Shown piece after piece: positions 26,200 to 40,409 of a DNA stretch of 64,000 nucleotides. The DNA comes from Vespa crabro (Eukaryota; Arthropoda; Insecta; Hymenoptera; Vespidae). Position numbers and translations under genes: made by a program. The notes beneath the pieces were generated by a model. It had not been told where the DNA came from. It searched no databases and saw only the letters and a program-made list of their open reading frames with translations. Positions within the stretch are counted from its first letter, which is position 1, and each line of letters begins with the position of its first letter. The DNA lies in assembly GCF_910589235.1 (NCBI RefSeq), contig NC_060955.1, positions 12,730,837 to 12,794,836 of the forward strand, given 5' to 3'.

Positions 26200-28229
26200 C
26201 GAAATACGAAATTTGAAATCTCAATCAATATCAATGCTTTTATATTCTGTCGACGCAGAATACACAATGGAACAAGAACATAAGTTTGTCACTATGTGTA
26301 AATACGAGTTTCAACATGAATATTGTAGAAAAATGAGATCGACACATGCGAATTTCGTTAATTGCAGAGATTTAATCGTGAAAGCATTGAACTAACACGT
26401 ACCACAGCTTGAGAATTGTTTCCAATCGATTCGGACAATGTATTTCTGAAGATCAAACATCTATTTTATCTTGGAATCGACGTTTTAACCTTGTTTCTTA
26501 TCGTATATACGTTTTTTCGTTCATAATGGCGTACCATCGAAATACGAAATAATGAAATCTCATTCAAATTCAATTAGTTTATATACTGTCGACGCAGAAT
26601 AAAGATTAGAACAAGAATATATCTTCCTGACTGTGTGTAAATAGAAGTTTTAACATGAAAATTTTCGAAAAATGAGATCGACAAATGCGAATTTTGTTAA
26701 ATGCTGAGATAAAATCGTGAACACATTGAAATTACTCGTACCACAGCTTCAGAAATGTTTCCAATCAATTCGGACATTGTATTTCTTAAGAACAAACATT
26801 TATTTTATCTTGGAATCGAAGTTATAACCTTGTTTCATATTTTATATACGATTATTAGCTCATAAAGAAGTATCATCGAAATACGAAATTTGAAATCTCA
26901 ATCAATATCAATGCTTTTATATTCTATCGACGCAGAATATACAAAGGAACAAGAACATAAGTTTGTCACTATGTGTAAATACGAGTTTCAACATGAATAT
27001 TGTAGAAAAATGAGATCGACACATGCGAATTTCGTTAATTGCAGAGCTTCAATCATGAAAACATTGAACTTACTCGTACCACAGCTTGAGAAATGTTTTC
27101 AACCGATTCGGACATTGTATTTCTGAAGATCATACATCGATTTTATCTTGGAATCGACGTTATAACCTTGTTTCATATGTTATATATGATTATTAGCTCA
27201 TAAAGAAGTATCATCGAAATACGAAATTTCAAATCTCAATCAATATCAATGCTTTTATATTCTATCGACGCAGAATATACAATGGAACAAGAACATAAGT
27301 TTGTCACTATGTGTAAATACGAGTTTTAACATGAATATTGTCGAAAATTGAGATCGACACATGCGAATTTCTTTAATTGCAGAGATGTAATCGTGAAATC
27401 ATTGAACTTATTCGTACCACAGCTTGAGAAATGTTTCCAATCTATTCGGACATTGTATTTCTGAAGATCAAACATCCATTTTATCTTGGAATCGACGTTA
27501 TAACCTTGTTTCATATTTTATATACGATTATTAGCTCATAAAGAATTATCATCGAAATACGAAATTTGAAATCTCAATCAATATCAATGCTATTATATTC
27601 TATCGACGCAGAATATACAATGGAACAAGATCATAAGTTTGTCACTATGTGTAAATACGAGATTCAACATGAATATTGTAGAAAAATGAGATCGACACAT
27701 GCGAATTTCGTTAATTGCTGAGATTTAATCGTGAAAGCATTGAACTAACTCGTACCACAGCTTGAGAATTGTTTCCAATCGATTCGGACATTGTATTTCT
27801 GAAGATCAAACATCTATTTGATATTGGAATCGACGTTTTGACCTTGTTTCTTATCGTATATACGTTTTTTCGTTCATAATGGCGTACCATCGAAATACGA
27901 AATAATGAAATCTCATTCAAATTCAATTAGTTTATATTCTGTCGACGCAGAATAAAGATTACAACAAGAATATATCTTCCTGACTGTGTGTAAATAGAAG
28001 TTTTAACATGAAAATTGTCGAAAAATGAGATCGACAAATGCGAATTTTGTTAAATGCTGAGATAAAATCGTGAACACATTGAAATTACTCGTACCACAGC
28101 TTCAGAAATGTTTCCAATCTATTCGGACATTGTATTTCTGAAGATCAAACATTTATTTTATCTTGGAATCGACGTTATAACCTTGTTTCATATGTTATAT
28201 ACGATTATTAGCTCATAAAGAAGTATCAT
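26200..28229 (+). repeat. HOR hexamer, run of four, copy c (2030 bp)
   Basis: Monomers start at 26200, 26538, 26877, 27215, 27553 and 27891. The C monomer has ACATCGATTTT at 27134 where copies a and b have ACATCCATTTT. Confidence 0.94.
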
Positions 28230-30259
28230 CGAAATACGAAATTTGAAATCTCAATCAATATCAATGCTTTTATATTCTGTCGACGCAGAATACACAATGG
28301 AACAAGAACATAAGTTTGTCACTATGTGTAAATACGAGTTTCAACATGAATATTGTAGAAAAATGAGATCGACACATGCGAATTTCGTTAATTGCAGAGA
28401 TTTAATCGTGAAAGCATTGAACTAACACGTACCACAGCTTGAGAATTGTTTCCAATCGATTCGGACAATGTATTTCTGAAGATCAAACATCTATTTTATC
28501 TTGGAATCGACGTTTTAACCTTGTTTCCTATCGTATATACGTTTTTTCGTTCATAATGGCGTACCATCGAAATACGAAATAATGAAATCTCATTCAAATT
28601 CAATTAGTTTATATACTGTCGACGCAGAATAAAGATTAGAACAAGAATATATCTTCCTGACTGTGTGTAAATAGAAGTTTTAACATGAAAATTTTCGAAA
28701 AATGAGATCGACAAATGCGAATTTTGTTAAATGCTGAGATAAAATCGTGAACACATTGAAATTACTCGTACCACAGCTTCAGAAATGTTTCCAATCAATT
28801 CGGACATTGTATTTCTTAAGAACAAACATTTATTTTATCTTGGAATCGAAGTTATAACCTTGTTTCATATTTTATATACGATTATTAGCTCATAAAGAAG
28901 TATCATCGAAATACGAAATTTGAAATCTCAATCAATATCAATGCTTTTATATTCTATCGACGCAGAATATACAATGGAACAAGAACATAAGTTTGTCACT
29001 ATGTGTAAATACGAGTTTCAACATGAATATTGTAGAAAAATGAGATCGACACATGCGAATTTCGTTAATTGCAGAGCTTCAATCATGAAAACATTGAACT
29101 TACTCGTACCACAGCTTGAGAAATGTTTTCAACCGATTCGGACATTGTATTTCTGAAGATCATACATCCATTTTATCTTGGAATCGACGTTATAACCTTG
29201 TTTCATATGTTATATACGATTATTAGCTCATAAAGAAGTATCATCGAAATACGAAATTTCAAATCTCAATCAATATCAATGCTTTTATATTCTATCGACG
29301 CAGAATATACAATGGAACAAGAACATAAGTTTGTCACTATGTGTAAATACGAGTTTTAACATGAATATTGTCGAAAATTGAGATCGACACATGCGAATTT
29401 CTTTAATTGCAGAGATGTAATCGTGAAATCATTGAACTTATTCGTACCACAGCTTGAGAAATGTTTCCAATCTATTCGGACATTGTATTTCTGAAGATCA
29501 AACATCCATTTTATCTTGGAATCGACGTTATAACCTTGTTTCATATTTTATATACGATTATTAGCTCATAAAGAATTATCATCGAAATACGAAATTTGAA
29601 ATCTCAATCAATATCAATGCTATTATATTCTATCGACGCAGAATATACAATGGAACAAGATCATAAGTTTGTCACTATGTGTAAATACGAGATTCAACAT
29701 GAATATTGTAGAAAAATGAGATCGACACATGCGAATTTCGTTAATTGCTGAGATTTAATCGTGAAAGCATTGAACTAACTCGTACCACAGCTTGAGAATT
29801 GTTTCCAATCGATTCGGACATTGTATTTCTGAAGATCAAACATCTATTTGATATTGGAATCGACGTTTTGACCTTGTTTCTTATCGTATATACGTTTTTT
29901 CGTTCATAATGGCGTACCATCGAAATACGAAATAATGAAATCTCATTCAAATTCAATTAGTTTATATTCTGTCGACGCAGAATAAAGATTACAACAAGAA
30001 TATATCTTCCTGACTGTGTGTAAATAGAAGTTTTAACATGAAAATTGTCGAAAAATGAGATCGACAAATGCGAATTTTGTTAAATGCTGAGATAAAATCG
30101 TGAACACATTGAAATTACTCGTACCACAGCTTCAGAAATGTTTCCAATCTATTCGGACATTGTATTTCTGAAGATCAAACATTTATTTTATCTTGGAATC
30201 GACGTTATAACCTTGTTTCATATGTTATATACGATTATTAGCTCATAAAGAAGTATCAT
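28230..30259 (+). repeat. HOR hexamer, run of four, copy d (2030 bp)
   Basis: Monomers start at 28230, 28568, 28907, 29245, 29583 and 29921. Private changes are TTTCCTATCG in A and ACAATGG instead of ACAAAGG in C; C also ends TTATATACG instead of TTATATATG. Confidence 0.94.
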
Positions 30260-31612
30260 CGAAATACGAAATTTGAAATCTCAATCAATATCAATGCTTT
30301 TATATTCTGTCGACGCAGAATACACAATGGAACAAGAACATAAGTTTGTCACTATGTGTAAATACGAGTTTCAACATGAATATTGTAGAAAAATGAGATC
30401 GACACATGCGAATTTCGTTAATTGCAGAGATTTAATCGTGAAAGCATTGAACTAACACGTACCACAGCTTGAGAATTGTTTCCAATCGATTCGGACAATG
30501 TATTTCTGAAGATCAAACATCTATTTTATCTTGGAATCGACGTTTTAACCTTGTTTCTTATCGTATATACGTTTTTTCGTTCATAATGGCGTACCATCGA
30601 AATACGAAATAATGAAATCTCATTCAAATTCAATTAGTTTATATACTGTCGACGCAGAATAAAGATTTGAACAAGAATATATCTTCCTGACTGTGTGTAA
30701 ATAGAAGTTTTAACATGAAAATTTTAGAAAAATGAGATCGACAAATGCGAATTTTGTTAAATGCTGAGATAAATTCGTGAACACATTGAAATTACTCGTA
30801 CCACAGCTTCAGAAATGTTTCCAATCTATTCGGACATTGTATTTCTGAAGATCGAACATTTATTTTATCTTGGAATCGACGTTATAACCTTGTTTCATAT
30901 TTTATATACGATTATTAGCTCATAAAGAAGTATCATCGAAATACGAAATTTGAAATCTCAATCAATATCAATGCTTTTATATTCTATCGACGCAGAATAT
31001 ACAAAGGAACAAGAACATAAGTTTGTCACTATGTGTAAATATGAGTTTCAACATGAATATTGTAGAAAAATGAGATCGACACATGCGAATTTCGTTAATT
31101 GCAGAGCTTCAATCATGAAAACATTGAACTTACTCGTACCACAGCTTGAGAAATGTTTCCAACCGATTCGGACATTGTATTTCTGAAGATCATACATCCA
31201 TTTTATCTTGGAATCGACGTTATAACCTTGTTTCATATGTTATATATGATAATTAGCTCATAAAGAAGTATCATCGAAATACGAAATTTCAAATCTCAAT
31301 CAATATCAATGCTTTTATATTCTATCGACGCAGAATATACAATGGAACAAGAACATAAGTTTGTCACTATGTGTAAATACGAGTTTTAACATGAATATTG
31401 TCGAAAATTGAGATCGACACATGCGAATTTCTTTAATTGCAGAGATGTAATCGTGAAATCATTGAACTTATTCGTACCACAGCTTGAGAAATGTTTCCAA
31501 TCTATTCGGACATTGTATTTCTGAAGATCAAACATTGATTTTATCTTGGAATCGACGTTATAACATTGTTTCATATGTTATATACGATTATTAGCTCATA
31601 AAGAAGTATCAT
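30260..31612 (+). repeat. Derived tetramer A-B-C-D/F (1353 bp)
   Basis: Monomers start at 30260, 30598, 30937 and 31275. The last begins as D and ends as F (AAACATTGATTTTATC, CATATGTTATATACG, AGAAGTATCAT). Compared with the intact relative 45823-47852, the stretch from the D core to the F core (677 bp) has been lost. B has TTTTAG and C has GATAATTAG. Confidence 0.92.
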
Positions 31613-32966
31613 CGAAATACGAAATTTGAAATCTCAATCAATATCAATGCTATTATATTCTGTCGACGCAGAATACACAATGGAACGAGAACATAAGTTT
31701 GTCACTATGTGTAAATACGAGTTTCAACATGAATATTGTAGAAAAATGAGATCGACACATGCGAATTTCGTTAATTGCAGAGATTTAATCGTGAAAGCAT
31801 TGAACTAACACGTACCACAGCTTGAGAATTGTTTCCAATCGATTCGGACAATGTATTTCTGCAGATCAAACATCTATTTTATCTTGGAATCGACGTTTTA
31901 ACCTTGTTTCTTATCGTATATACGTTTTTTCGTTCATAATGGCATACCATCGAAATACGAAATAATGAAATCTCATTCAAATTCAATTAGTTTATATACT
32001 GTCGACGCAGAATAAAGATTAGAACAAGAATATATCTTCCTGACTGTGTGTAAATAGAAGTTTTAACATGAAAATTTTCGAAAAATGAGATCGACAAATG
32101 CGAATTTTGTTAAATGCTGAGATAAATTCGTGAACACATTGAAATTACTCGTACCACAGCTTCAGAAATGTTTCCAATCTATTCGGACATTGTATTTCTG
32201 AAGATCGAACATTTATTTTATCTTGGAATCGACGTTATAACCTTGTTTCATATTTTATATACGATTATTAGCTCATAAAGAAGTATCATCGAAATACGAA
32301 ATTTGAAATCTCAATCAATATCAATGCTATTATATTCTATCGACGCAGAATATACAATGGAACAAGATCATAAGTTTGTCACTATGTGTAAATACGAGTT
32401 TCAACATGAATATGGTAAAAAAATGAGATCGACACATGCGAATTTCGTTAATTGCTGAGATTTAATCGTGAAAGCATTGAACTAACTCGTACCACAGCTT
32501 GAGAATTGTTTCCAATCGATTCGGACATTGTATTTCTGAAGTTCAAACATCTATTTTATCTTGGAATCGACGTTTTAACCTTGTGTCTTAACGTATATAC
32601 GTTTTTTCGTTCATAATGGCGTACCATCGAAATACGAAATAATGAAATCTCATTCAAATTCAATTAGTTTATATTCTGTCGACGCATAATAAAGATTACA
32701 ACAAGAATATATCTTCCTGACTGTGTGTAAATAGAAGTTTTCACATGAAAATTGTCGAAAAATGAGATCGACAAATGCGAATTTTGTTAAATGCTGAGAT
32801 AAAATCGTGAACACATTGAAATTACTCGTACCACAGTTTCAGAAATGTTTCCAATCAATTCGGACATTGTATTTCTGAAGATCAAACATTAATTTTATCT
32901 TGGAATCGACGTTATAACCTTGTTTCATATTTTATATACGATTATTAGCTCATAAAGAAGTATCAT
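31613..32966 (+). repeat. Tetramer A-B-E-F, transition to trimer domain (1354 bp)
   Basis: Monomers start at 31613, 31951, 32290 and 32628. A is the GCTATTATATTCTGTCG variant with a private GGAACGAGAAC. E has GAAGTTCAAAC and TTGTGTCTTAACG; F has CGCATAATAAAG. These E and F marks recur only at 48530 and 48868. Confidence 0.92.
32590..32603. repeat. Extended 14-bp palindrome AACGTATATACGTT
   Basis: The usual TTATCGTATATACG is changed to CTTAACGTATATACG in this E monomer, lengthening the perfect palindrome from 10 to 14 bp. The same change is at 48830-48843, in the duplicated partner. Confidence 0.8.
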
Positions 32967-33981
32967 CGAAATACGAAATTTGAAATCTCAATCAATATCA
33001 ATGCTTTTATATTCTATCGACGCAGAATATACAAAGGAACAAGAACATAAGTTTGTCACTATGTGTAAATACGAGTTTCAACATGAATATTGTAGAAAAA
33101 TGAGATCGACACATGCGAATTTCGTTAATTGCAGAGCTTCAATCGTGAAAACATTGAACTTATTCGTACCACATCTTGAGAAATGTTTCCAATCGATTCG
33201 GACATTGTATTTCTGAAGATCATACATCCATTTTATCTTGGAAACGACGTTATAACCTTGTTTCATATGTTATATATGATTATTAGCTCATAAAGAAGTA
33301 TCATCGAAATACGAAATTTGAAATCTCAATCAATATCAATGCTATTATATTCTATCGACGCAGAATATACAATGGAACAAGATCATAAGTTTGTCACTAT
33401 GTGTAAATACGAGTTTCAACATGAATATTGTAGAAAAATGAGATCGACACATGCGAATTTCGTTAATTGCTGAGATTTAATCGTGAAAGCATTTAACTAA
33501 CTCGTACCACAGCTTGAGAATTGTTTCCAATCGATTCGGACATTGTATTTCTGAAGATCAAACATCTATTTGATATTGGAATCGACGTTTAAACCTTGTT
33601 TCTTATCGTATATACGTTTTTTCGTTCATAATGGCGTACCATCGAAATACGAAATAATGAAATCTCATTCAAATTCAATTAGTTTATATTCTGTCGACGC
33701 AGAATAAAGATTACATCAAGAATATATCTTCCTGACTGTGTGTAAATAGAAGTTTTAACATGAAAATTTTCGAAAAATGAGATCGACAAATGCGAATTTT
33801 GTTAAATGCTGAGATAAATTCGTGAACACATTGAAATTACTCGTACCACAGCTTCAGAAATGTTTCCAATCTATTCGGACATTGTATTTCTGAAGATCGA
33901 ACATTTATTTTATCTTGGAATCGACGTTATAACCTTGTTTCATATTTTATATACGATTATTAGCTCATAAAGAAGTATCAT
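32967..33981 (+). repeat. Trimer C-E-F/B (1015 bp)
   Basis: Monomers start at 32967, 33305 and 33643. The third is a hybrid: F-like front (GATTACATCAAG) and B-like back (AAAATTTTCG, GATAAATTCG, AGATCGAAC). The matching region in segment 2 (49883-50898) keeps F, A and B intact, so 677 bp were lost here. Confidence 0.9.
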
Positions 33982-34658
33982 CGAAATACGAAATTTGAAA
34001 TCTCAATCAATATCAATGCTATTATATTCTATCGACGCAGAATATACAATGGAACAAGATCATAAGTTTGTCACTATGTGTAAATACGAGTTTCAACATG
34101 AATATTGTAAAAAAATGAGATCGACACATGCGAATTTCGTTAATTGCTGAGATTTAATCGTGAAAGCATTGAACTAACTCGTACCACAGCTTGAGAATTG
34201 TTTCCAATCGATTCGGACATTGTATTTCTGAAGATCAAACATCTATTTGATATTGGAATCGACGTTTAAACCTTGTTTCTTATCGTATATACGTTTTTTC
34301 GTTCATAATGGCGTACCATCGAAATACGAAATAATGAAATCTCATTCAAATTCAATTAGTTTATATTCTGTCGACGCAGAATAAAGATTACATCAAGAAT
34401 ATATCTTCCTGACTGTGTGTAAATAGAAGTTTTAACATGAAAATTGTCGAAAAATGAGATCGACAAATGCGAATTTTGTTAAATGCTGAGATAAAATCGT
34501 GAACACATTGAAATTACTCGTACCACAGTTTCAGAAATGTTTCCAATCAATTCGGACATTGTATTTCAGAAGATCAAACATTTATTTTATCTTGGAATCG
34601 ACGTTATAACCTTGTTTCATATTTTATATACGATTATTAGCTCATAAAGAAGTATCAT
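33982..34658 (+). repeat. Dimer E-F (677 bp)
   Basis: Monomers start at 33982 and 34320. E has TATTGTAAAAAAATGAG like the copies at 48530 and 50899. F has CACAGTTTCAG and a private TTTCAGAAGATC. Confidence 0.9.
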
Positions 34659-35673
34659 CGAAATACGAAATTTGAAATCTCAATCAATATCAATGCTTTT
34701 ATATTCTATCGACGCAGAATATACAAAGGAACAAGAACATAAGTTTGTCACTATGTGTAAATACGAGTTTCAACATGAATATTGTAGAAAAATGAGATCG
34801 ACACATGCGAATTTCGTTAATTGCAGAGCTTCAATCGTGAAAACATTGAACTTACTCGTACCACATCTTGAGAAATGTTTCCAATCGATTCGGACATTGT
34901 ATTTCTGAAGATCATACATCCATTTTATCTTGGAAACGACGTTATAACCTTGTTTCATATGTTATATATGATTATTAGCTCATAAAGAAGTATCATCGAA
35001 ATACGAAATTTGAAATCTCAATCAATATCAATGCTATTATATTCTATCGACGCAGAATATACAATGGAACAAGATCATAAGTTTGTCACTATGTGTAAAT
35101 ACGAGTTTCAACATGAATATTGTAGAAAAATGAGATCGACACATGCGAATTTCTTTAATTGCTGAGATTTAATCGTGAAAGCATTTAACTAACTCGTACC
35201 ACAGCTTGAGAATTGTTTCCAATCGATTCGGACATTGTATTTCTGAAGATCAAACATCTATTTGATATTGGAATCGACGTTTTAACCTTGTTTCTTATCG
35301 TATATACGTTTTTTCGTTCATAATGGCGTACCATCGAAATACGAAATAATGAAATCTCATTCAAATTCAATTAGTTTATATTCTGTCGACGCAGAATAAA
35401 GATTACATCAAGAATATATCTTCCTGACTGTGTGTAAATAGAAGTTTTAACATGAAAATTGTCGATAAATGAGATCGACAAATGCGAATTTTGTTAAATG
35501 CTGAGATAAAATCGTGAACACATTGAAATTACTCGTACCACAGTTTCAGAAATGTTTCCAATCAATTCGGACATTGTATTTCTGAAGATCAAACATTTAT
35601 TTTATCTTGGAATCGACGTTATAACCTTGTTTCATATTTTATATACGATTATTAGCTCATAAAGAAGTATCAT
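34659..35673 (+). repeat. Trimer HOR C-E-F (1015 bp), domain 1 copy 1
   Basis: Monomers start at 34659, 34997 and 35335. E carries TTCTTTAATTGCTGAG, shared only with the E at 51872. F has GTCGATAAATG. Confidence 0.93.
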
Positions 35674-36688
35674 CGAAATACGAAATTTGAAATCTCAATC
35701 AATATCAATGCTTTTATATTCTATCGACGCAGAATATACAAAGGAACAAGAACATAAGTTTGTCACTATGTGTAAATACGAGTTTCAACATGAATATTGT
35801 AGAAAAATGAGATCGACACATGCGAATTTCGATAATTGCAGAGCTTCAATCGTGAAAACATTGAACTTACTCGTACCACATCTTGAGAAATGTTTCCAAT
35901 CGATTCGGACATTGTATTTCTGAAGATCATACATCCATTTTATCTTGGAAACGACGTCATAACCTTGTTTCATATGTTATATATGATTATTAGCTCATAA
36001 AGAAGTATCATCGAAATACGAAATTTGAAATCTCAATCAATATCAATGCTATTATATTCTATCGACGCAGAATATACAATGGAACAAGATCATAAGTTTG
36101 TCACTATGTGTAAATACGAGTTTCAACATGAATATTGTAGAAAAATGAGATCGACACATGCGAATTTCGTTAATTGCTGAGATTTAATCGTGAAAGCATT
36201 TAACTAACTCGTACCACAGCTTGAGAATTGTTTCCAATCGATTCGGACATTGTATTTCTGAAGATCAAACATCTATTTGATATTGGAATCGACGTTTAAA
36301 CCTTGTTTCTTATCGTATATACGTTTTTTCGTTCATAATGGCGTACCATCGAAATACGAAATAATGAAATCTCATTCAAATTCAATTAGTTTATATTCTG
36401 TCGACGCAGAATAAAGATTACATCAAGAATATATCTTCCTGACTGTGTGTAAATAGAAGTTTTAACATGAAAATTGTCGAAAAATGAGATCGACAAATGC
36501 GAATTTTGTTAAATGCTGAGATAAAATCGTGAACACATTGAAATTACTCGTACCACAGTTTCAGAAATGTTTCCAATCAATTCGGACATTGTATTTCTGA
36601 AGATCAAACATTTATTTTATCTTGGAATCGACGTTATAACCTTGTTTCATATTTTATATACGATTATTAGCTCATAAAGAAGTATCAT
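35674..36688 (+). repeat. Trimer HOR C-E-F (1015 bp), domain 1 copy 2
   Basis: Monomers start at 35674, 36012 and 36350. C has a private TTCGATAATTGC and CGACGTCATAACC. E carries GACGTTTAAACC. Confidence 0.93.
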
Positions 36689-37703
36689 CGAAATACGAAA
36701 TTTGAAATCTCAATCAATATCAATGCTTTTATAATCTATCGACGCAGAATATACAAAGGAACAAGAACATAAGTTTGTCACTATGTGTAAATACGAGTTT
36801 CAACATGAATATTGTAGAAAAATGAGATCGACACATGCGAATTTCGTTAATTGCAGAGCTTCAATCGTGAAAACATTGAACTTACTCGTACCACATCTTG
36901 AGAAATGTTTCCAATCGATTCGGACATTGTATTTCTGAAGATCATACATCCATTTTATCTTGGAAACGACGTTATAACCTTGTTTCATATGTTATATATG
37001 ATTATTAGCTCATAAAGAAGTATCATCGAAATACGAAATTTGAAATCTCAATCAATATCAATGCTATTATATTCTATCGACGCAGAATATACAATGGAAC
37101 AAGATCATAAGTTTGTCACTATGTGTAAATACGAGTTTCAACATGAATATTGTAGAAAAATGAGATCGACACATGCGAATTTCGTTAATTGCTGAGATTT
37201 AATCGTGAAAGCATTTAACTAACTCGTACCACAGCTTGAGAATTGTTTCCAATCGATTCGGACATTGTATTTCTGAAGATCAAACATCTATTTGATATTG
37301 GAATCGACGTTTTAACCTTGTTTCTTATCGTATATACGTTTTTTCGTTCATAATGGCGTACCATCGAAATACGAAATAATGAAATCTCATTCAAATTCAA
37401 TTAGTTTATATTCTGTCGACTCAGAATAAAGATTACATCAAGAATATATCTTCCTGACTGTGTGTAAATAGAAGTTTTAACATGAAAATTGTCGAAAAAT
37501 GAGATCGACAAATGCGAATTTTGTTAAATGCTGAGATAAAATCGTGAACACATTGAAATTACTCGTACCACAGTTTCAGAAATGTTTCCAATCAATTCGG
37601 ACATTGTATTTCTGAAGATCAAACATTTATTTTATCTTGGAATCGACGTTATAACCTTGTTTCATATTTTATATACGATTATTAGCTCATAAAGAAGTAT
37701 CAT
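36689..37703 (+). repeat. Trimer HOR C-E-F (1015 bp), domain 1 copy 3
   Basis: Monomers start at 36689, 37027 and 37365. F has GTCGACTCAGAATAAAG, a rare change also found at 54240 and 56947. C has a private TTTATAATCTATCG. Confidence 0.93.
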
Positions 37704-38718
37704 CGAAATACGAAATTTGAAATCTCAATCAATATCAATGCTTTTATATTCTATCGACGCAGAATATACAAAGGAACAAGAACATAAGTTTGTCACTATG
37801 TGTAAATACGAGTTTCAACATGAATATTGTAGAAAAATGAGATCGACACATGCAAATTTCGTTAATTGCAGAGCTTCAATCGTGAAAACATTGAACTTAC
37901 TCGTACCACAGCTTGAGAAATGTTTCCAATCTATTCGGACATTGTATTTCTGAAGATCAAACATCCATTTTATCTTGGAAACGACGTTATAACCTTGTTT
38001 CATATGTTATATATGATTATTAGCTCATAAAGAAGTATCATCGAAATACGAAATTTGAAATCTCAATCAATATCAATGCTATTATATTCTATCGACGCAG
38101 AATATACAATGGAACAAGATCATAAGTTTGTCACTATGTGTAAATACGAGTTTCAAAATGAATATTGTAGAAAAATGAGATCGACACATGCGAATTTCGT
38201 TAATTGCTGAGATTTAATCGTGAAAGCATTTAACTAACTCGTACCACAGCTTGAGAATTGTTTCCAATCGATTCGGACATTGTATTTCTGAAGATCAAAC
38301 ATCTATTTGATATTGGAATCGACGTTTTAACCTTGTTTCTTATCGTATATACGTTTTTTCGTTCATAATGGCGTACCATCGAAATACGAAATAATGAAAT
38401 CTCATTCAAATTCAATTAGTTTATATACTGTCGACGCAGAATAAAGATTAGAACAAGAATATATCTTCCTGACTGTGTGTAAATAGAAGTTTTAACATGA
38501 AAATTTTCGAAAAATGAGATCGACAAATGCGAATTTTGTTAAATGCTGAGATAAATTCGTGAACACATTGAAATTACTCGTTCCACAGCTTCAGAAATGT
38601 TTCCAATCTATTCGGACATTGTATTTCTGAAGATCAAACATTTATTTTATCTTGGAATCGACGTTATAACCTTGTTTCATATGTTATATACGATTATTAG
38701 CTCATAAAGAAGTATCAT
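37704..38718 (+). repeat. Trimer C-E-B closing domain 1 (1015 bp)
   Basis: Monomers start at 37704, 38042 and 38380. The third is type B (TATATACTGTCGACG, GATTAGAACAAG) with CTCGTTCCACAG, so the trimer joins back to hexamer-type sequence here. Similarity to segment 2 ends inside the first monomer at about 37980. Confidence 0.92.
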
Positions 38719-40409
38719 CGAAATACGAAATTTGAAATCTCAATCAATATCAATGCTTTTATATTCTGTCGACGCAGTATACACAATGGAACAAGAACAT
38801 AAGTTTGTCACTATGTGTAAATACGAGTTTCAACATGAATATTGTAGAAAAATGAGATCGACACATGCGAATTTCGTTAATTGCAGAGCTTCAATCATGA
38901 AAACATTGAACTTGCTCGTACCACAGCTTGAGAAATGTTTCCAACCGATTCGGACATTGTATTTCTGAAGATCATACATCCATTTTATCTTGGAATCGAC
39001 GTTATAACCTTGTTTCATATGTTATATATGATTATTAGCTCATAAAGAAGTATCATCGAAATACGAAATTTCAAATCTCAATCAATATCAATGCTTTTAT
39101 ATTCTATCGACGCAGAATATACAATGGAACAAGAACATAAGTTTGTCACTATGTGTAAATACGAGTTTTAACATGAATATTGTCGAAAATTGAGATCGAC
39201 ACATGCGAATTTCTTTAATTGCAGAGATGTAATCGTGAAATCATTGAACTTATTCGTACCACAGCTTGAGAAATGTTTCCAATCTATTCGGACATTGTAT
39301 TTCTGAAGATCAAACATCCATTTTATCTTGGAATCGACGTTATAACCTTGTTTCATATTTTATATACGATTATTAGCTCATAAAGAATTATCATCGAAAT
39401 ACGAAATTTGAAATCTCAATCAATATCAATGCTATTATATTCTATCGACGCAGAATATACAATGGAACAAGATCATAAGTTTGTCACTATGTGTAAATAC
39501 GAGATTCAACATGAATATTGTAGAAAAATGAGATCGACACATGCGAATTTCGTTAATTGCTGAGATTTAATCGTGAAAGCATTGAACTAACTCGTACCAC
39601 AGCTTGAGAATTGTTTCCAATCGATTCGGACATTGTATTTCTGAAGATCAAACATCCATTTTATCTTGGAATCGACGTTATAACCTTGTTTCATATTTTA
39701 TATACGATTATTAGCTCATAAAGAATTATCATCGAAATACGAAATTTGAAATCTCAATCAATATCAATGCTATTATATTCTATCGACGCAGAATATACAA
39801 TGGAACAAGATCATAAGTTTGTCACTATGTGTAAATACGAGATTCAACATGAATATTGTAGAAAAATGAGATCGACACATGCGAATTTCGTTAATTGCTG
39901 AGATTTAATCGTGAAAGCATTGAACTAACTCGTACCACAGCTTGAGAATTGTTTCCAATCGATTCGGACATTGTATTTCTGAAGATCAAACATCTATTTG
40001 ATATTGGAATCGACGTTTTGACCTTGTTTCTTATCGTATATACGTTTTTTCGTTCATAATGGCGTACCATCGAAATACGAAATAATGAAATCTCATTCAA
40101 ATTCAATTAGTTTATATTCTGTCGACGCAGAATAAAGATTACAACAAGAATATATCTTCCTGACTGTGTGTAAATAGAAGTTTTAACATGAAAATTGTCG
40201 AAAAATGAGATCGACAAATGCGAATTTTGTTAAATGCTGAGATAAAATCGTGAACACATTGAAATTACTCGTACCACAGCTTCAGAAATGTTTCCAATCT
40301 ATTCGGACATTGTATTTCTGAAGATCAAACATTTATTTTATCTTGGAATCGACGTTATAACCTTGTTTCATATGTTATATACGATTATTAGCTCATAAAG
40401 AAGTATCAT
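38719..40409 (+). repeat. Pentamer C'-D-E/D-E-F (1691 bp)
   Basis: Monomers start at 38719, 39057, 39395, 39733 and 40071. The third starts as E and ends as D (ACATCCATTTTATC, AGAATTATCAT), so it looks like a one-monomer gain by unequal exchange. C' has GAACTTGCTCG as at 6916, 8946 and 10637, tying this unit to the 6-11 kb part. Confidence 0.92.
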
